From: Clostridium pasteurianum DSM 525 = ATCC 6013
GTDB lineage: Bacteria > Bacillota > Clostridia > Clostridiales > Clostridiaceae
Assembly: GCF_000807255.1 (NCBI RefSeq)
Contig: NZ_CP009268.1
Location: 2,076,384-2,140,383, forward strand
Length of the DNA stretch: 64,000 nucleotides
Direction of reading: 5' to 3'
Both the position numbers and the translations under genes were made by a program. Below are positions 29,817 through 39,281 of the stretch, in pieces. How positions within the stretch are numbered: the first letter of the stretch is position 1; each line of letters begins with the position of its first letter. Below the pieces are notes generated by a model. The model was not told the origin of the DNA. It was given only the letters and a program-made list of their open reading frames with translations, and searched no databases.

Positions 29817-30791
29817 ATGAAGACTATGAGTTATTCAGAGGCCATAAGAGAAGGTATGAGAATTAAAATGTTGGAAGATGAAAACGTTTTTATATTTGGA
29901 GAGGATGTGGGTCCTTTTGGAGGATGCTTTGGTGTAACTTCAGGCATGCATAAAGAATTTGGAGAAATGAGAGTTAGAGATACACCCATATCTGAAGGTG
30001 CTATTTTAGGCTGTGCTATAGGTGCTGCAGCTACAGGTTTAAGACCTATTGCAGAATTGATGTTTATGGATTTTTCCACAGTAGCTATGGATATGATTGT
30101 AAATCAAGCTGCTAAGCTTAGATATATGACTGGAGGAAAAATGAATTTACCTTTGGTTGTAAGAATGCCTTGCGGTGCAGGCGTAGGCGCTTCAGCACAA
30201 CATTCTCAATCATTAGAAGCCTGGTTTACTCATATACCTGGGCTCAAAGTAGTTTATCCATCAACTCCGGCAGATGCAGCAGGGCTTATAATTACTGCCA
30301 TTGAGGATGATAATCCAGTTATATTTATGGAACACAAGATGCTTTACGCCATGAAAGGAGAAGTACCTGAAGAAATAAAAGCTATACCTTTTGGGGTAGC
30401 AGATATAAAAAGAGAGGGAAAAGATATTACAATTATAGCTACAGGAAGAATGGTACATGAATCTTTAAAAGCTGCAAAACAATTAGAAAAGAATGGCATA
30501 GATGCAGAAGTAATAGATCCAAGAACATTATTCCCACTGGATAAAGAAACTATATTTGATTCTATAAAGAAAACTAACAGAGTTCTTATTGTCACTGAAG
30601 AAAATAAAAGAGGAGCCTATAGTGGAGAGATTTCAGCAGAAATAAATGAGAAAATATTTGATTATTTAGATGCACCAGTAATAAGAGTCGCCTCTCTTAA
30701 TACGCCTATACCGTATTCTCCAGGTCTTGAGAGCTTTGTACTTCCAACCGCTAAGAAGATAACAGAAGCTGCTAAATCACTAATAGGATAA
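29817..30791 (+). CDS. acoB: Acetoin dehydrogenase E1 beta subunit
   Basis: 324 residues. ENVFIFGEDVGPFGGCFGVT, RVRDTPISEGAILG and AQHSQSLEAWFTHIPGLKVVYPS are classic E1 beta motifs. The start ATG is one base after the acoA stop, with GAAGGGATGG inside the acoA end as ribosome binding site, so the two subunits are translationally coupled. Pairing with acoA, the sigma-54 promoter and AcoR favours acetoin over pyruvate or branched-chain keto acids as substrate. Confidence 0.93.
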   Translation: MKTMSYSEAIREGMRIKMLEDENVFIFGEDVGPFGGCFGVTSGMHKEFGEMRVRDTPISEGAILGCAIGAAATGLRPIAELMFMDFSTVAMDMIVNQAAKLRYMTGGKMNLPLVVRMPCGAGVGASAQHSQSLEAWFTHIPGLKVVYPSTPADAAGLIITAIEDDNPVIFMEHKMLYAMKGEVPEEIKAIPFGVADIKREGKDITIIATGRMVHESLKAAKQLEKNGIDAEVIDPRTLFPLDKETIFDSIKKTNRVLIVTEENKRGAYSGEISAEINEKIFDYLDAPVIRVASLNTPIPYSPGLESFVLPTAKKITEAAKSLIG

Positions 30792-30838
30792 GTTCCACTA
30801 GGTATGGTCCATAAAATTTAAATAAGGGAGGATTATTT

Positions 30839-32155
30839 ATGGGTAGTTTAGTTGTTATGCCAAAGCTTGGATTGACTATGACGGAAGGAGAAATAGAAAA
30901 GTGGCATAAAAAAGTTGGTGAAGAGATTAAAGAGGGAGAAATACTATTTGATGTCACTACTGATAAATTAACTAATGAAATTGAATCTAAAGTAAGTGGA
31001 GTTGTGAGAAAAATACTGACTGAGGAAGGAGAAACTGTAGAGTGTTTAAAGGCTGTAGCCATAATTGCAGATGCAGATGAGGATATATATGATTTGTTAA
31101 AGGAAGCCAATGGGGATTCAGCAGAAGAAGGTGTGGAAATTGACAATATCAAGGGAAAAGAAGAAGAAAAAGCTAATACAATTACCAAGGTTAAAGAGGG
31201 AAGAGTGAAAATATCCCCTGCAGCAAAAAAACTTGCCCTTGAAAATAATTTAGACTTTGAGATTATTACAGGAACAGGGCCAGAGGGAAGAATAGTACTG
31301 GAAGATGTAAAAAAATATATAGAAAATAATAAAGTTAAAGTATCACCTACAGCTTATAAATTAGCAAAGGATTTAAATGTGGATCTTAAAGAAATAAATT
31401 CAGAAAGAAGAATAATGAAGGAGGATGTACTTAATTTTAATAATAGCAGCGCAGTCAATGAAATTGTGAATAATGAAGTTTATTCTGAGGAAAAAATTGA
31501 ATTATCACCTATGAGAAAAGTAATCTCCGCAAGAATGAGTGAAAGCTGGAATACATCACCGACAGTTACTTATGATATAAAGGTAGATACCAGTAATTTA
31601 AGGAAATTGAGGAATGATTTTAAAGATATATGTAAGATAACCTATACAGATCTATTGATAAAAATAGTTTCAAAGGTATTGTTACAATTTCCTTTACTCA
31701 ATTGTTCTGTTGCTGGAAATGAATTGATTATGAGAAACTATGTGAATATGGGAGTAGCAGTAGCTTTAGATCAAGGATTAATAGTTCCGGTTATCAAATA
31801 TGCAAATAATAAGGGATTAGAAGAAATTTCTAAAGAGGTTAAAGAATTGGCTGGAAAAGCAAAAAATAATGAACTGGCATCTGATAGTATAAAAGGTGGA
31901 ACGTTTACTATAACAAATTTAGGTATGTTCGGTATAGAGTACTTCTCTCCCATTATAAATCAACCAGAAGTTGCTATACTAGGCGTCAATAAAATAACAG
32001 AAACACCAGTAGTTGAAGATGGCGAAATAGTAATAAAACCACTTATGAATTTATCTCTTACTGCAGATCATAGAGCGGTGGATGGGGCTGTAGCTGCTCA
32101 ATTTTTATCTACGCTTAAAAAGTATATTGAAAAGCCAGAATTGCTTTTGTTATAA
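30839..32155 (+). CDS. acoC: Acetoin dehydrogenase E2, dihydrolipoamide acetyltransferase
   Basis: 438 residues. The lipoyl domain (1-80) has the modified Lys in TTDKLTNE. Two successive peripheral-subunit-binding-like segments follow: ISPAAKKLALENNLD...GPEGRIVLEDV (about 124-158) and VSPTAYKLAKDLNVD...RRIMKEDV (about 166-198). The second is shorter and lacks the GxGPxG core. The acyltransferase domain ends with the catalytic HRAVDG. It accepts acetyl from AcoAB and makes acetyl-CoA. GGGAGG precedes the ATG. Confidence 0.93.
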   Translation: MGSLVVMPKLGLTMTEGEIEKWHKKVGEEIKEGEILFDVTTDKLTNEIESKVSGVVRKILTEEGETVECLKAVAIIADADEDIYDLLKEANGDSAEEGVEIDNIKGKEEEKANTITKVKEGRVKISPAAKKLALENNLDFEIITGTGPEGRIVLEDVKKYIENNKVKVSPTAYKLAKDLNVDLKEINSERRIMKEDVLNFNNSSAVNEIVNNEVYSEEKIELSPMRKVISARMSESWNTSPTVTYDIKVDTSNLRKLRNDFKDICKITYTDLLIKIVSKVLLQFPLLNCSVAGNELIMRNYVNMGVAVALDQGLIVPVIKYANNKGLEEISKEVKELAGKAKNNELASDSIKGGTFTITNLGMFGIEYFSPIINQPEVAILGVNKITETPVVEDGEIVIKPLMNLSLTADHRAVDGAVAAQFLSTLKKYIEKPELLLL

Positions 32156-32168
32156 AGGAGGATTAATT

Positions 32169-33560
32169 ATGAAATTAGCAGTTATAGGTGGTGGACCAGG
32201 GGGATATGTAGCAGCTATTCGTGCAGCTCAATTAGGAGCAGAAGTAACTGTAATTGAGAAGGATACTTTAGGAGGTACTTGTTTAAATGTAGGATGTATA
32301 CCTACCAAGGTTTTATTACATTCTTCAGAACTTCTTCAGCAGATAAAAGCTGGAGCTGATATCGGAATTAAAGTTGAAGGAAAAGTAACTGTAGATTGGG
32401 AATCTATTCAGAACAGAAAAAAAGCTGTGGTAAACAAGCTGGTTTTTGGAGTAAAAGGATTACTGGCTGCAAACAAAGTTAAAGTAATTAAGGGAACGGC
32501 AACATTTGAATCAAATAATACATTAAGTGTAGAAAAAAAAGATGGATCTGTTGAAAAAATAAATTTTGATACTGCTATAATTGCATCAGGATCAGTGCCT
32601 TTTATACCTCCTATTATAGGAAGCAAATTGCCAGGAGTAATTGACAGTACAGGAGCTCTAAATTTAGAAAATAACCCTAAGAGTTTAGTTGTTATAGGTG
32701 GTGGAGTAATCGGAGTAGAATTTGCCAGCATATTTAATCCATTAGGCTGTAAGGTAAGTATTATTGAAATGCTTCCTTACATTTTACCGCCTGTAGACAG
32801 GGAAATTGCAGAACTTACTAGAAAAGAACTCATAAGTAAAGGTGTAGATATATATAATAATTCAAAAGTTACAGCTATTGAAAAAAGCAATAATGGGCTA
32901 AAGGTTTTATTTACAAATGATAAAGGTGATTTTAGTATAGAGTCGGAAAAAGTGTTAGTAGCTGTAGGTAGAAGATCTAATATAGTTGATTTAGAAGTTG
33001 AAAAGATTGGTATAAGAACGGAAAGAGGATGTATTTTAGTTGATGATAAAATGGAAACCAATATAAAAGGTATATATGCTATAGGAGATTGTACTGGTAA
33101 AAACATGCTTGCTCATGTTGCTTCAGATCAAGGAATAGTAGCCGTAGAAAATATAATGGGTGAAAATAAGAAAATGGATTATAAAACAGTGCCTTCTTGT
33201 GTATATACTAAACCAGAAATAGCATCTGTAGGTTTGACAGAAGAAGAAGCTAAAAAGAAGGGTATAGATTATAAGATTGGTAAATTTCCTTTAGCTGCCA
33301 ATGGTAAATCTCTTATAATGGGTGAAACTAGCGGTGTTATAAAATTTATTACAGATAAAAAATATGATGAGGTTTTAGGTGTTCATATATATGGACCAAG
33401 GGCAACAGATCTTATAACTGAAGCAGCACTAGCTCTAAGGCTTGAAGCGACGGTAGAAGAAATTGTTACTACAGTACATGCACATCCTACTGTAGGTGAG
33501 GCTATGAAAGAGGCAGCTTTAGCTGTTAATAAAGGTGCTATTCATATGGTAAATAAATAA
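32169..33560 (+). CDS. acoL: Dihydrolipoamide dehydrogenase E3 of the acetoin complex
   Basis: 463 residues. FAD site VIGGGPGGYVAAIRAAQ, redox disulfide GGTCLNVGCIPTK, NAD site VVIGGGVIGVEFAS, and the active-site base in HAHPTVGEA. It re-oxidises dihydrolipoamide with NAD. There is no N-terminal lipoyl domain, unlike some acetoin E3 enzymes. AAGGAGG lies 7 bases before ATG 32169, which is 13 bases after the acoC stop. Confidence 0.95.
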   Translation: MKLAVIGGGPGGYVAAIRAAQLGAEVTVIEKDTLGGTCLNVGCIPTKVLLHSSELLQQIKAGADIGIKVEGKVTVDWESIQNRKKAVVNKLVFGVKGLLAANKVKVIKGTATFESNNTLSVEKKDGSVEKINFDTAIIASGSVPFIPPIIGSKLPGVIDSTGALNLENNPKSLVVIGGGVIGVEFASIFNPLGCKVSIIEMLPYILPPVDREIAELTRKELISKGVDIYNNSKVTAIEKSNNGLKVLFTNDKGDFSIESEKVLVAVGRRSNIVDLEVEKIGIRTERGCILVDDKMETNIKGIYAIGDCTGKNMLAHVASDQGIVAVENIMGENKKMDYKTVPSCVYTKPEIASVGLTEEEAKKKGIDYKIGKFPLAANGKSLIMGETSGVIKFITDKKYDEVLGVHIYGPRATDLITEAALALRLEATVEEIVTTVHAHPTVGEAMKEAALAVNKGAIHMVNK

Positions 33561-33821
33561 TAAAATACTCTGTAATTTTGTTAGGATACTAAAATATATT
33601 AATTAAGATTATTTATTATATTAATAAAATAATCTCCCCCTATGATATTTAATTGATATAAAGTATATTTTAGTATCTATCATATTCCAGGGAATTTTAT
33701 ATTGTTATAAAATTATATTTTGTAAACAATTAAGCATAGTTCAAATGGCTTATTTTTTCAAAATATAATTTATACTTTAAATTAAATTCTTATAGAATAA
33801 TTTTAGGGGGCATATTGTGTG

Positions 33822-34397
33822 ATGAAAAAAATAGTTTGTATAGGAGATAGTTTAACCTACGGATATGGAGTTAAGAAAAGTGAAAGATGGTCTTCAATAC
33901 TTGAAAATGAAATCTATTCAGAAGTATTGAATAAAGGAATATGTGGTGATACAAGTACAGGAGTTTTAAGCAGAATTTATAGAGATGTAATTTTAAATAA
34001 AGCTAGTGAAGCAATAATTATGATAGGAACAAATGATTTTATATGGGGAGTTGCACAAGAACAGGTTAGGGCTAATATAGCAACTGTTTTATTTCATATG
34101 CTTAATTATAATATAAACTCCATTATAGCAATTCCAACACCAGTTTATAGTTCTTTGGCAGAAAAGAAATGGAAATCGGTTGCAAATTATGGTGGGAATT
34201 CTATTAATGATAATCTAAAAAAATTAGGAGTTTGGATAAAGGAGTTTTCTAAAGATTATACTATAAGAAATATAGATTTTAATTCTATGTTTTATAAAGA
34301 AAATGAGGAAGTTAATCCTATATATTATATTGATGGGTTACATTTAAATAGTATTGGTCATAAAAAAATAGCAAAAGAGTTAGTTAAAATATTATGA
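33822..34397 (+). CDS. SGNH/GDSL-family hydrolase, second paralogue
   Basis: 191 residues. CIGDSLTYGYGVKKSERW (block I), NKGICGDTSTGVLSR (block II), MIGTND (block III) and DGLHLNSIGH (block V) give a complete catalytic set. It is clearly paralogous to the enzyme at 23390-23953. There is no signal peptide. The substrate is unknown. TTAGGGGG lies 11 bases before the ATG; an in-frame GTG three bases earlier is equally possible. Confidence 0.83.
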   Translation: MKKIVCIGDSLTYGYGVKKSERWSSILENEIYSEVLNKGICGDTSTGVLSRIYRDVILNKASEAIIMIGTNDFIWGVAQEQVRANIATVLFHMLNYNINSIIAIPTPVYSSLAEKKWKSVANYGGNSINDNLKKLGVWIKEFSKDYTIRNIDFNSMFYKENEEVNPIYYIDGLHLNSIGHKKIAKELVKIL

Positions 34398-34711
34398 TAT
34401 GTATAATTTGGGTAAGTATATTATTAAATTTAAATATTAATAACGAAGAAGACTTAAGTGAAAATAATTTAAAATTTTTATTTTAGTTATATATTTACAG
34501 TATTTAATTTACTTAATAAATATTATGTAAATTAAAAATATGTAAACCTAAAATTTAAATTTCAAATTATACATATAAATCTATCACAAAAACAAATTAT
34601 CAAAAACACATATAGTTTAAAATACCAAAATTTAAACTTAAAGTCTTGATAATTACTAATGTTTATGTTATATTTAGTTTTACTGTTTAAATTTAAAGTA
34701 AAGAAGGGTTA
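34398..34711. other. AT-rich intergenic region
   Basis: About 310 bases of nearly pure A/T with repeated AAATTTAAA-like runs. I see no gene, no structured RNA and no confident promoter. Confidence 0.5.
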
Positions 34712-35131
34712 ATGTATAATATGAGTAAAACGTGTATTTTTGATATTGAAAAAGCCTGTAATAACTGCGGCGATTGTAATATATGTGATTTAGATGTAAA
34801 TAAAATTTGTAATAATTGTGGTAACTGCCTTGATTTAGATGGAGATAAAAAATCAATTTTAATAGATGGAATTATTGAAGATCCAGAAGAAATAGAAAAA
34901 ATAGAAGAAGATAGCTATGACTATGATGAGGAAGATAGTTCCAGAGAAATTTTTAATGATTACGATGAAAACTACGTTAGAGATGAAAAAGACGATATAC
35001 CAATGGATATAGAATTAATTGACGATATTGATGGATTGAAAGAAATATTAGAATCTTATAATGAAGATGAAGAAAGTAAAGTTATTGAAGAAAGATATCC
35101 TGGATTTTTTATTGTGAAAAAGAAAAAATAG
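34712..35131 (+). CDS. Acidic protein with an N-terminal cysteine cluster, unknown function
   Basis: 139 residues. The N-terminus carries eight cysteines in two similar blocks, ACNNCGDCNICDLD and KICNNCGNCLDLDG, which suggests metal or iron-sulfur binding. The rest is strongly acidic (EDPEEIEKIEEDSYDYDEED) with no hydrophobic segment, ending in YPGFFIVKKKK. A good AAGAAGGG precedes the ATG. It lies alone and convergent to the Xer-type recombinase, sharing a terminator. I do not recognise a characterised family. Confidence 0.65.
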   Translation: MYNMSKTCIFDIEKACNNCGDCNICDLDVNKICNNCGNCLDLDGDKKSILIDGIIEDPEEIEKIEEDSYDYDEEDSSREIFNDYDENYVRDEKDDIPMDIELIDDIDGLKEILESYNEDEESKVIEERYPGFFIVKKKK

Positions 35132-35199
35132 ACTTTGTTATATAAAGACAATATTTTTAGATAAATTTTATGTGGCTATCTAAGTTGATTACAGGTAAA

Positions 35200-35252
35200 A
35201 AGAAAGAAGTATCAGAATAAATATATAATTTCGATACTCCTTTCTTTTTTAA
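35200..35252. terminator. Bidirectional terminator
   Basis: AAGAAAGAAGTATC and GATACTCCTTTCTT are near-perfect arms around an AT-rich loop and are followed by Ts. It serves the convergent Cys-cluster gene and the recombinase gene. Confidence 0.75.
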
Positions 35253-36238
35253 AGATCATTTAATGGATTTGATTTAACAGCTTCTCTTAATTTTTCATCA
35301 TCCACGTGAGTGTATATTTGAGTTGTGGATACACTTTCATGTCCTAAAATTTGTTGAAGGCTTCTTATATCAACATCTCCATACTTATACATTAGAGTTG
35401 CAGCAGTGTGCCTTAGTTTGTGAGGAGTATATTTGTCAGAATCTAAGTTGGCTTTTTTTATGTACTTTTTTACTGTTATCTCTACAGTTCTTTTGCTTAT
35501 TCTCTTATTATTTCTACTTAAGAAAAGGGCATCTTTATCTTCTTCTAATACCTTTGGTAATTGTTCTTTTCGTATATTTATATAGTTTTTGATTGCGTTA
35601 ATACATATATGATTTAAATATACAGTTCTTTCTTTATTACCTTTACCGATTATAGATAGAGTATCATTTTTTATCTTTGATATATTTATGCCAACAAGTT
35701 CTGAAAGTCTCATTCCGCAATTTAAAAATAGTATCAATATACAATAATCTCTTTCTTCATATTTTTCACCCTTAACTGCATTTAAAAGAGCTTTGCTTTG
35801 ATCTAGGCTTAAATATATGGGATTCCTACTATGAATTTTAGGAGATTCTAATTCTAAAGTAGGATTTTCTTTTAATATTTTCGCCTTAGAAGATAAATAT
35901 TTGAAAAATGACTTTAATGTAGCAACTTTTCTTGCACGAGCATAATTGCTATTATTTCTAAAGTTTTCTGCAAAAGATATAAAGGCATATAAATCTGAAA
36001 GTGATATATTTTTAATAAATTCATCATCTATATCTCCAATAAATATTTCATTAAAGTCTATATCTTTTTTTACTTGACCTTTATATAATTTTAAAAATCG
36101 AAAGAATAGAATAAGATCAATTTTATAATTGTAAATAGTATTTTCTGATTTTCCTCGAATAGTTCCTAAATAATTTAAAAAGTCATTAACTTGTTTTGGT
36201 ATAGTATTATCAAATAAATTTTTTATATTATATTTCAT
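35249..36238 (-). CDS. Tyrosine recombinase, XerC/XerD-like
   Basis: 329 residues. A SAM-like N-terminal DNA-binding domain (about 10-120) precedes the catalytic domain. The active-site set is visible: Arg in NCGMRLSELVG, HKLRHTAATLMYKYG (His-x-x-Arg), GHESVSTTQIYTHV (His and the nucleophilic Tyr). It could resolve chromosome dimers or serve another chromosomal recombination. No integrated element with att sites is evident on its flanks. AGGAGG precedes the ATG. Confidence 0.85.
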   Translation of the reverse strand: MKYNIKNLFDNTIPKQVNDFLNYLGTIRGKSENTIYNYKIDLILFFRFLKLYKGQVKKDIDFNEIFIGDIDDEFIKNISLSDLYAFISFAENFRNNSNYARARKVATLKSFFKYLSSKAKILKENPTLELESPKIHSRNPIYLSLDQSKALLNAVKGEKYEERDYCILILFLNCGMRLSELVGINISKIKNDTLSIIGKGNKERTVYLNHICINAIKNYINIRKEQLPKVLEEDKDALFLSRNNKRISKRTVEITVKKYIKKANLDSDKYTPHKLRHTAATLMYKYGDVDIRSLQQILGHESVSTTQIYTHVDDEKLREAVKSNPLNDL

Positions 36239-36857
36239 TAAAATCCTCCTAAAATATTGCTAATTTTAATCTAACTGCGTCAAATTCTTATTTTACGCAT
36301 AAATAATTCGACGTGAGGGAGATAAAATCCTTCTTTTTTACAGTAATTTTTGTATTGGATTTATATAAATTTTTATTAAAAAAGTTTTTTATCGCACATA
36401 TCAAAAGTAATTTTAAAAATTCTATTTCATTAAAATTTCAAGAGATTTGATTTTGGCCTATTGTAATAGAGATACATTGAAAATCGTTGAATTCTCCCCT
36501 ATTCTGCTTCATTGATAATCAAATGATAACGGTTATCAATTATATTTTTAGGGTATATGTTTTAATTGGTAATTGAATTGGAAATTCAAAAATAAGCAGA
36601 ATAATATATCTTAAAACAAACAATATTCTTATAATAAAATTTTAAATCATTTATCTAGATTTTTCAAATCTTATACTACGCACTAAAAATAGCATTTAAA
36701 AAAGAAAATTTAGATGAATTCTTAGTGTATAATTTTTGTAGGCAAAAGAGTTATTAAATACTACGAAAAATATAAAAGGAGATGCGAAAGCATCCCCAAT
36801 ACATAAATTATCCATTATAATGTTAATTGACAAGAAAAACATTAGGTGGGATAAATT
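36239..36857. other. Intergenic region of about 620 bases before the ISLre2 remnant
   Basis: It holds the recombinase leader, an imperfect inverted repeat CGTCAAATT/AATTCGACG at 36278-36313, a perfect Fur-type box (36524-36538) and a small hairpin GATGC-GAAA-GCATC at 36781-36795 that probably belongs to the ISLre2 left end. No open frame is convincing. Confidence 0.5.
36524..36538. promoter_or_regulatory. Fur-type 7-1-7 box without an obvious target gene
   Basis: TGATAAC-G-GTTATCA is a perfect 7-1-7 inverted repeat of the kind bound by Fur in Gram-positive bacteria. A related TGATAATCA directly precedes it. The nearest genes are the recombinase (286 bases away, minus strand) and an ISLre2 remnant, neither expected to be iron-regulated. 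Confidence 0.5.
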
Positions 36858-36966
36858 ATGTATAATATAAGTTTAAATGATGAGAACATAACTTTCAAGG
36901 GACTAGAGAAGAAAATATATGAATATGTGTGTAATTTAGCTTGTAGTATCATGAGAGAAACTTTAG
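36858..36966 (+). pseudogene. ISLre2-family transposase, N-terminal fragment
   Basis: Thirty-six codons, MYNISLNDENITFKGLEKKI then YEYVCNLACSIMRETL, match the start of ISLre2/UPF0236 transposases. AGGTGGG precedes the ATG. The frame is broken at ACTTTAG by the transposon beginning at 36967. It continues exactly in frame at 40218 (...RETL + DQIDKRLMDERD) once one ACTTTAG copy and the transposon are removed. Confidence 0.88.
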
Positions 36967-37110
36967 TGTTACGCGTCAAATTATTTAATCCTTAAAAAGT
37001 CAAATTATTTCAGCCTAAAATTAGTAATAATGTGGTAAAAAATCAGTTTAAATAATCTTACTAATGGCAAATTAAGTCTCAAAAATCAAATTAAATAACC
37101 CTTTCTCCAC
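36967..37110. repeat. Left-end transposase-binding repeats
   Basis: Four copies of a 13-17-base AT-rich site are visible: GTCAAATTATTTAATCC, GTCAAATTATTTCAGCC, then TCAGTTTAAATAATC and TCAAATTAAATAACCC in the opposite orientation. Confidence 0.7.
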
Positions 37111-37196
37111 AATATCCACAATGTATAAAATTCTAAAATTGGTCAATAAATATAGGCATAGAAAAACACTGCTCAGAATAAGCAGTGTAAAAAATT

Positions 37197-38003
37197 TTAA
37201 ATTGTAAGATCAATTTCACTCTGAGATTTATAAACTGTATCTGAATTAATAGAAGTAAGTCTTTCATTAGCACCAGAGATAAGGCACATTCTCGTTAGAG
37301 AATTTAGTGGTCTTATAGCTCCATTAGTGCTTGAATAAATGAGTTCAAAAGCATCATCAGTAAAAATTGGTTCTGAACAGCCTGCGGCTTTTAGCATAGA
37401 AGTTATGTAGGGCTTACATTCATCATGCGTTAGCCCTTTTAAGCAATAATTCATTATGATTCGTTGACGTAGTGCTTCATGGACCTGCCTGCTGAGTTGA
37501 AGTAAAAAATTAGGTTGACCTGAAAGAATTAACATAGCATAATTCTTTGAGTCCATATGAAAATTAAATATTATTCTTAAATCATCAAGAATGGAATTGC
37601 TTAAAAATTGACATTCATCAATTATAATAACTGGAATTACATTTTTACTGTGGCTATAAGTGTATATAGACTCTTGTATTTGCTTAAACATAGTTACTTT
37701 TTTCTGAGCATGAATTATTCCAAGACCATCGCATAATGCTCTATAGAAGTCCATAACAGTTAAAGTGGAAATAGGAATGTATACGCACTTATATAAATTT
37801 GGATTTAGTGAATCTACAAAATTGCGGAGCAAGAAAGACTTACCAACTCCAGGCTCTCCAGTAATAACGCCAATCCCTAAAACAGATTTTAAAAATTCTA
37901 ATCTATTCATTGCTTTAGAGAAATCCTCAGATTTAAAACTGTATTTTAAGTCAAGATTTTTATCAAAAGGATCAAAAGTTAAGCCATAAAAAGCTTTATA
38001 CAT
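37197..38003 (-). CDS. Transposition ATPase, ExeA/TniB-like AAA protein
   Basis: 268 residues. It starts MYKAFYGLTFDPFDKNLD, the typical ExeA-type opening. Walker A is GEPGVGKSF (49-57), Walker B is VIIIDECQFL near residue 125, sensor-1-like LSGQPNF follows, and the arginine-containing LRQRI is near residue 180. In Tn7/Mu-like systems this class of ATPase (TnsC, TniB, MuB) couples target choice to the transposase. It lies 15 bases after the DDE transposase gene, so they are co-transcribed. Confidence 0.88.
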   Translation of the reverse strand: MYKAFYGLTFDPFDKNLDLKYSFKSEDFSKAMNRLEFLKSVLGIGVITGEPGVGKSFLLRNFVDSLNPNLYKCVYIPISTLTVMDFYRALCDGLGIIHAQKKVTMFKQIQESIYTYSHSKNVIPVIIIDECQFLSNSILDDLRIIFNFHMDSKNYAMLILSGQPNFLLQLSRQVHEALRQRIIMNYCLKGLTHDECKPYITSMLKAAGCSEPIFTDDAFELIYSSTNGAIRPLNSLTRMCLISGANERLTSINSDTVYKSQSEIDLTI

Positions 38004-38018
38004 AATATCAACCTCCGG

Positions 38019-39281
38019 TTAGTTAGCTTCAAAGGCAGAAAAATCAACAGAATTAGTATTGTTAGTTCTTCTGATTTTTGAATTATCAATTTTTTTAACA
38101 GGGAAAATAGTATCTTCAAGTTTACCATCCTGTGAAAAAATATAAGCTTTATCAATAGATGATGGATCATAGCGTATATTTATTTTGTCACCAACATATT
38201 TTAGTGGTACTTCAAATATTTTTGTACCTATAGATACTGTGGAGTCATTTTTTACAGTACGGAGTACTTTATATAAAAATAAATAGTCTAGTTCAGTTTT
38301 AGAATCAATAAATCTTATATTTTCAACATTAGACATGTACTTATCAATTGGTTTTTTGTTTATTGAGGAATGTATAGTGTTGTTATAACTGTTAACATAA
38401 CCCGACAGGGATTCATTTAAAAGGTCTATAGATTTAAAATCATTCCAATTAATTGAATTCATCCATTGTTTTTGCATAGTTTGGAACCATCTTTCAATTT
38501 TGCCCTTAGATTGAGGGGAATATGGTCTTGCAAAACTTAAAATACTACCAAGAGCTGCACAAATCAAATGAAATTGCTCACTTTTATATATCTTTCCATT
38601 ATCAACGAAAACTTTTTTAGGAATTCCCTTTGATGCTACCGCATCTTTAAATACAGACATAAGAGATAAAAGATCATCTTTAAAAAATGCTTTGCATCCT
38701 ACAATGACTCTACTGGAATCATCTAAAAAAGCTATAATATAAGTCTTGAATTTTTTATCTTCTATAGTAAGGTAAGGACCTACAGATACGTCAGATTGCC
38801 AGCATTCATTGGAAAACTCAAATTCAAAGGCTCTTCTATCATCAGGTACAAGCTTTTTAGAACCTATCTTAGCCTTATTTATAAATCTAGTTACTGTTGA
38901 CAGGGAAATACTAGTTTCACTTTCAAAACCTTTAGCTATAACTTCATGATATATGTACTTGGCAGTTTTTTTAGGTGAATTTAATTTACTGTTTATAATA
39001 AATTCTTTGGTTTCATTTGAAATTTTTCTGGAAGTACCTTTATCAGCTCTTGATTTTGGATATAAGCCATCAATACCATATTTCCTATATTGAACTAGCC
39101 ATCCTTTGATTGTTGCAGGAGAATACTCTTTTTTCTTGCCGTTAGGCAGTGTATAAGACTTTGCTGCAATTTCTGCTAAATAATCTTTTACAGAAGCCTG
39201 AGTAAATGTATTGGTTATAATGGGTGCAATCAGAGAATAACGAAATAATGCTATCTTTTGATTAAATTCTTTTAATATCAT
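38019..39281 (-). CDS. DDE transposase, rve/TniA-Mu type
   Basis: 420 residues. An N-terminal helix-turn-helix region (about 30-100, YSPATIKGWLVQYRKYGIDGL) is followed by a retroviral-integrase-type core with Asp164 (WQSDVSVG), Asp227 (FVDNGKIY) and Glu263 (KGKIERWF). A beta-barrel-like Mu C-terminal region (about 330-400) is also present. All catalytic residues are intact. It would bind the end repeats and join element ends to target DNA. AGGAGG precedes the ATG. Confidence 0.9.
   Translation of the reverse strand: MILKEFNQKIALFRYSLIAPIITNTFTQASVKDYLAEIAAKSYTLPNGKKKEYSPATIKGWLVQYRKYGIDGLYPKSRADKGTSRKISNETKEFIINSKLNSPKKTAKYIYHEVIAKGFESETSISLSTVTRFINKAKIGSKKLVPDDRRAFEFEFSNECWQSDVSVGPYLTIEDKKFKTYIIAFLDDSSRVIVGCKAFFKDDLLSLMSVFKDAVASKGIPKKVFVDNGKIYKSEQFHLICAALGSILSFARPYSPQSKGKIERWFQTMQKQWMNSINWNDFKSIDLLNESLSGYVNSYNNTIHSSINKKPIDKYMSNVENIRFIDSKTELDYLFLYKVLRTVKNDSTVSIGTKIFEVPLKYVGDKINIRYDPSSIDKAYIFSQDGKLEDTIFPVKKIDNSKIRRTNNTNSVDFSAFEAN

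Noticed and set aside
35249-36238. The tyrosine recombinase as integrase of the accessory island
   Set aside because: No direct-repeat attachment sites or tRNA gene were seen at either side, and the sequence looks XerC/D-like. A chromosomal role is more likely.
36967-37110. Short AT-rich repeats considered as a CRISPR array
   Set aside because: The repeats are in both orientations with irregular spacing and recur at the other end of the transposon. No cas genes are present. They are transposase sites.
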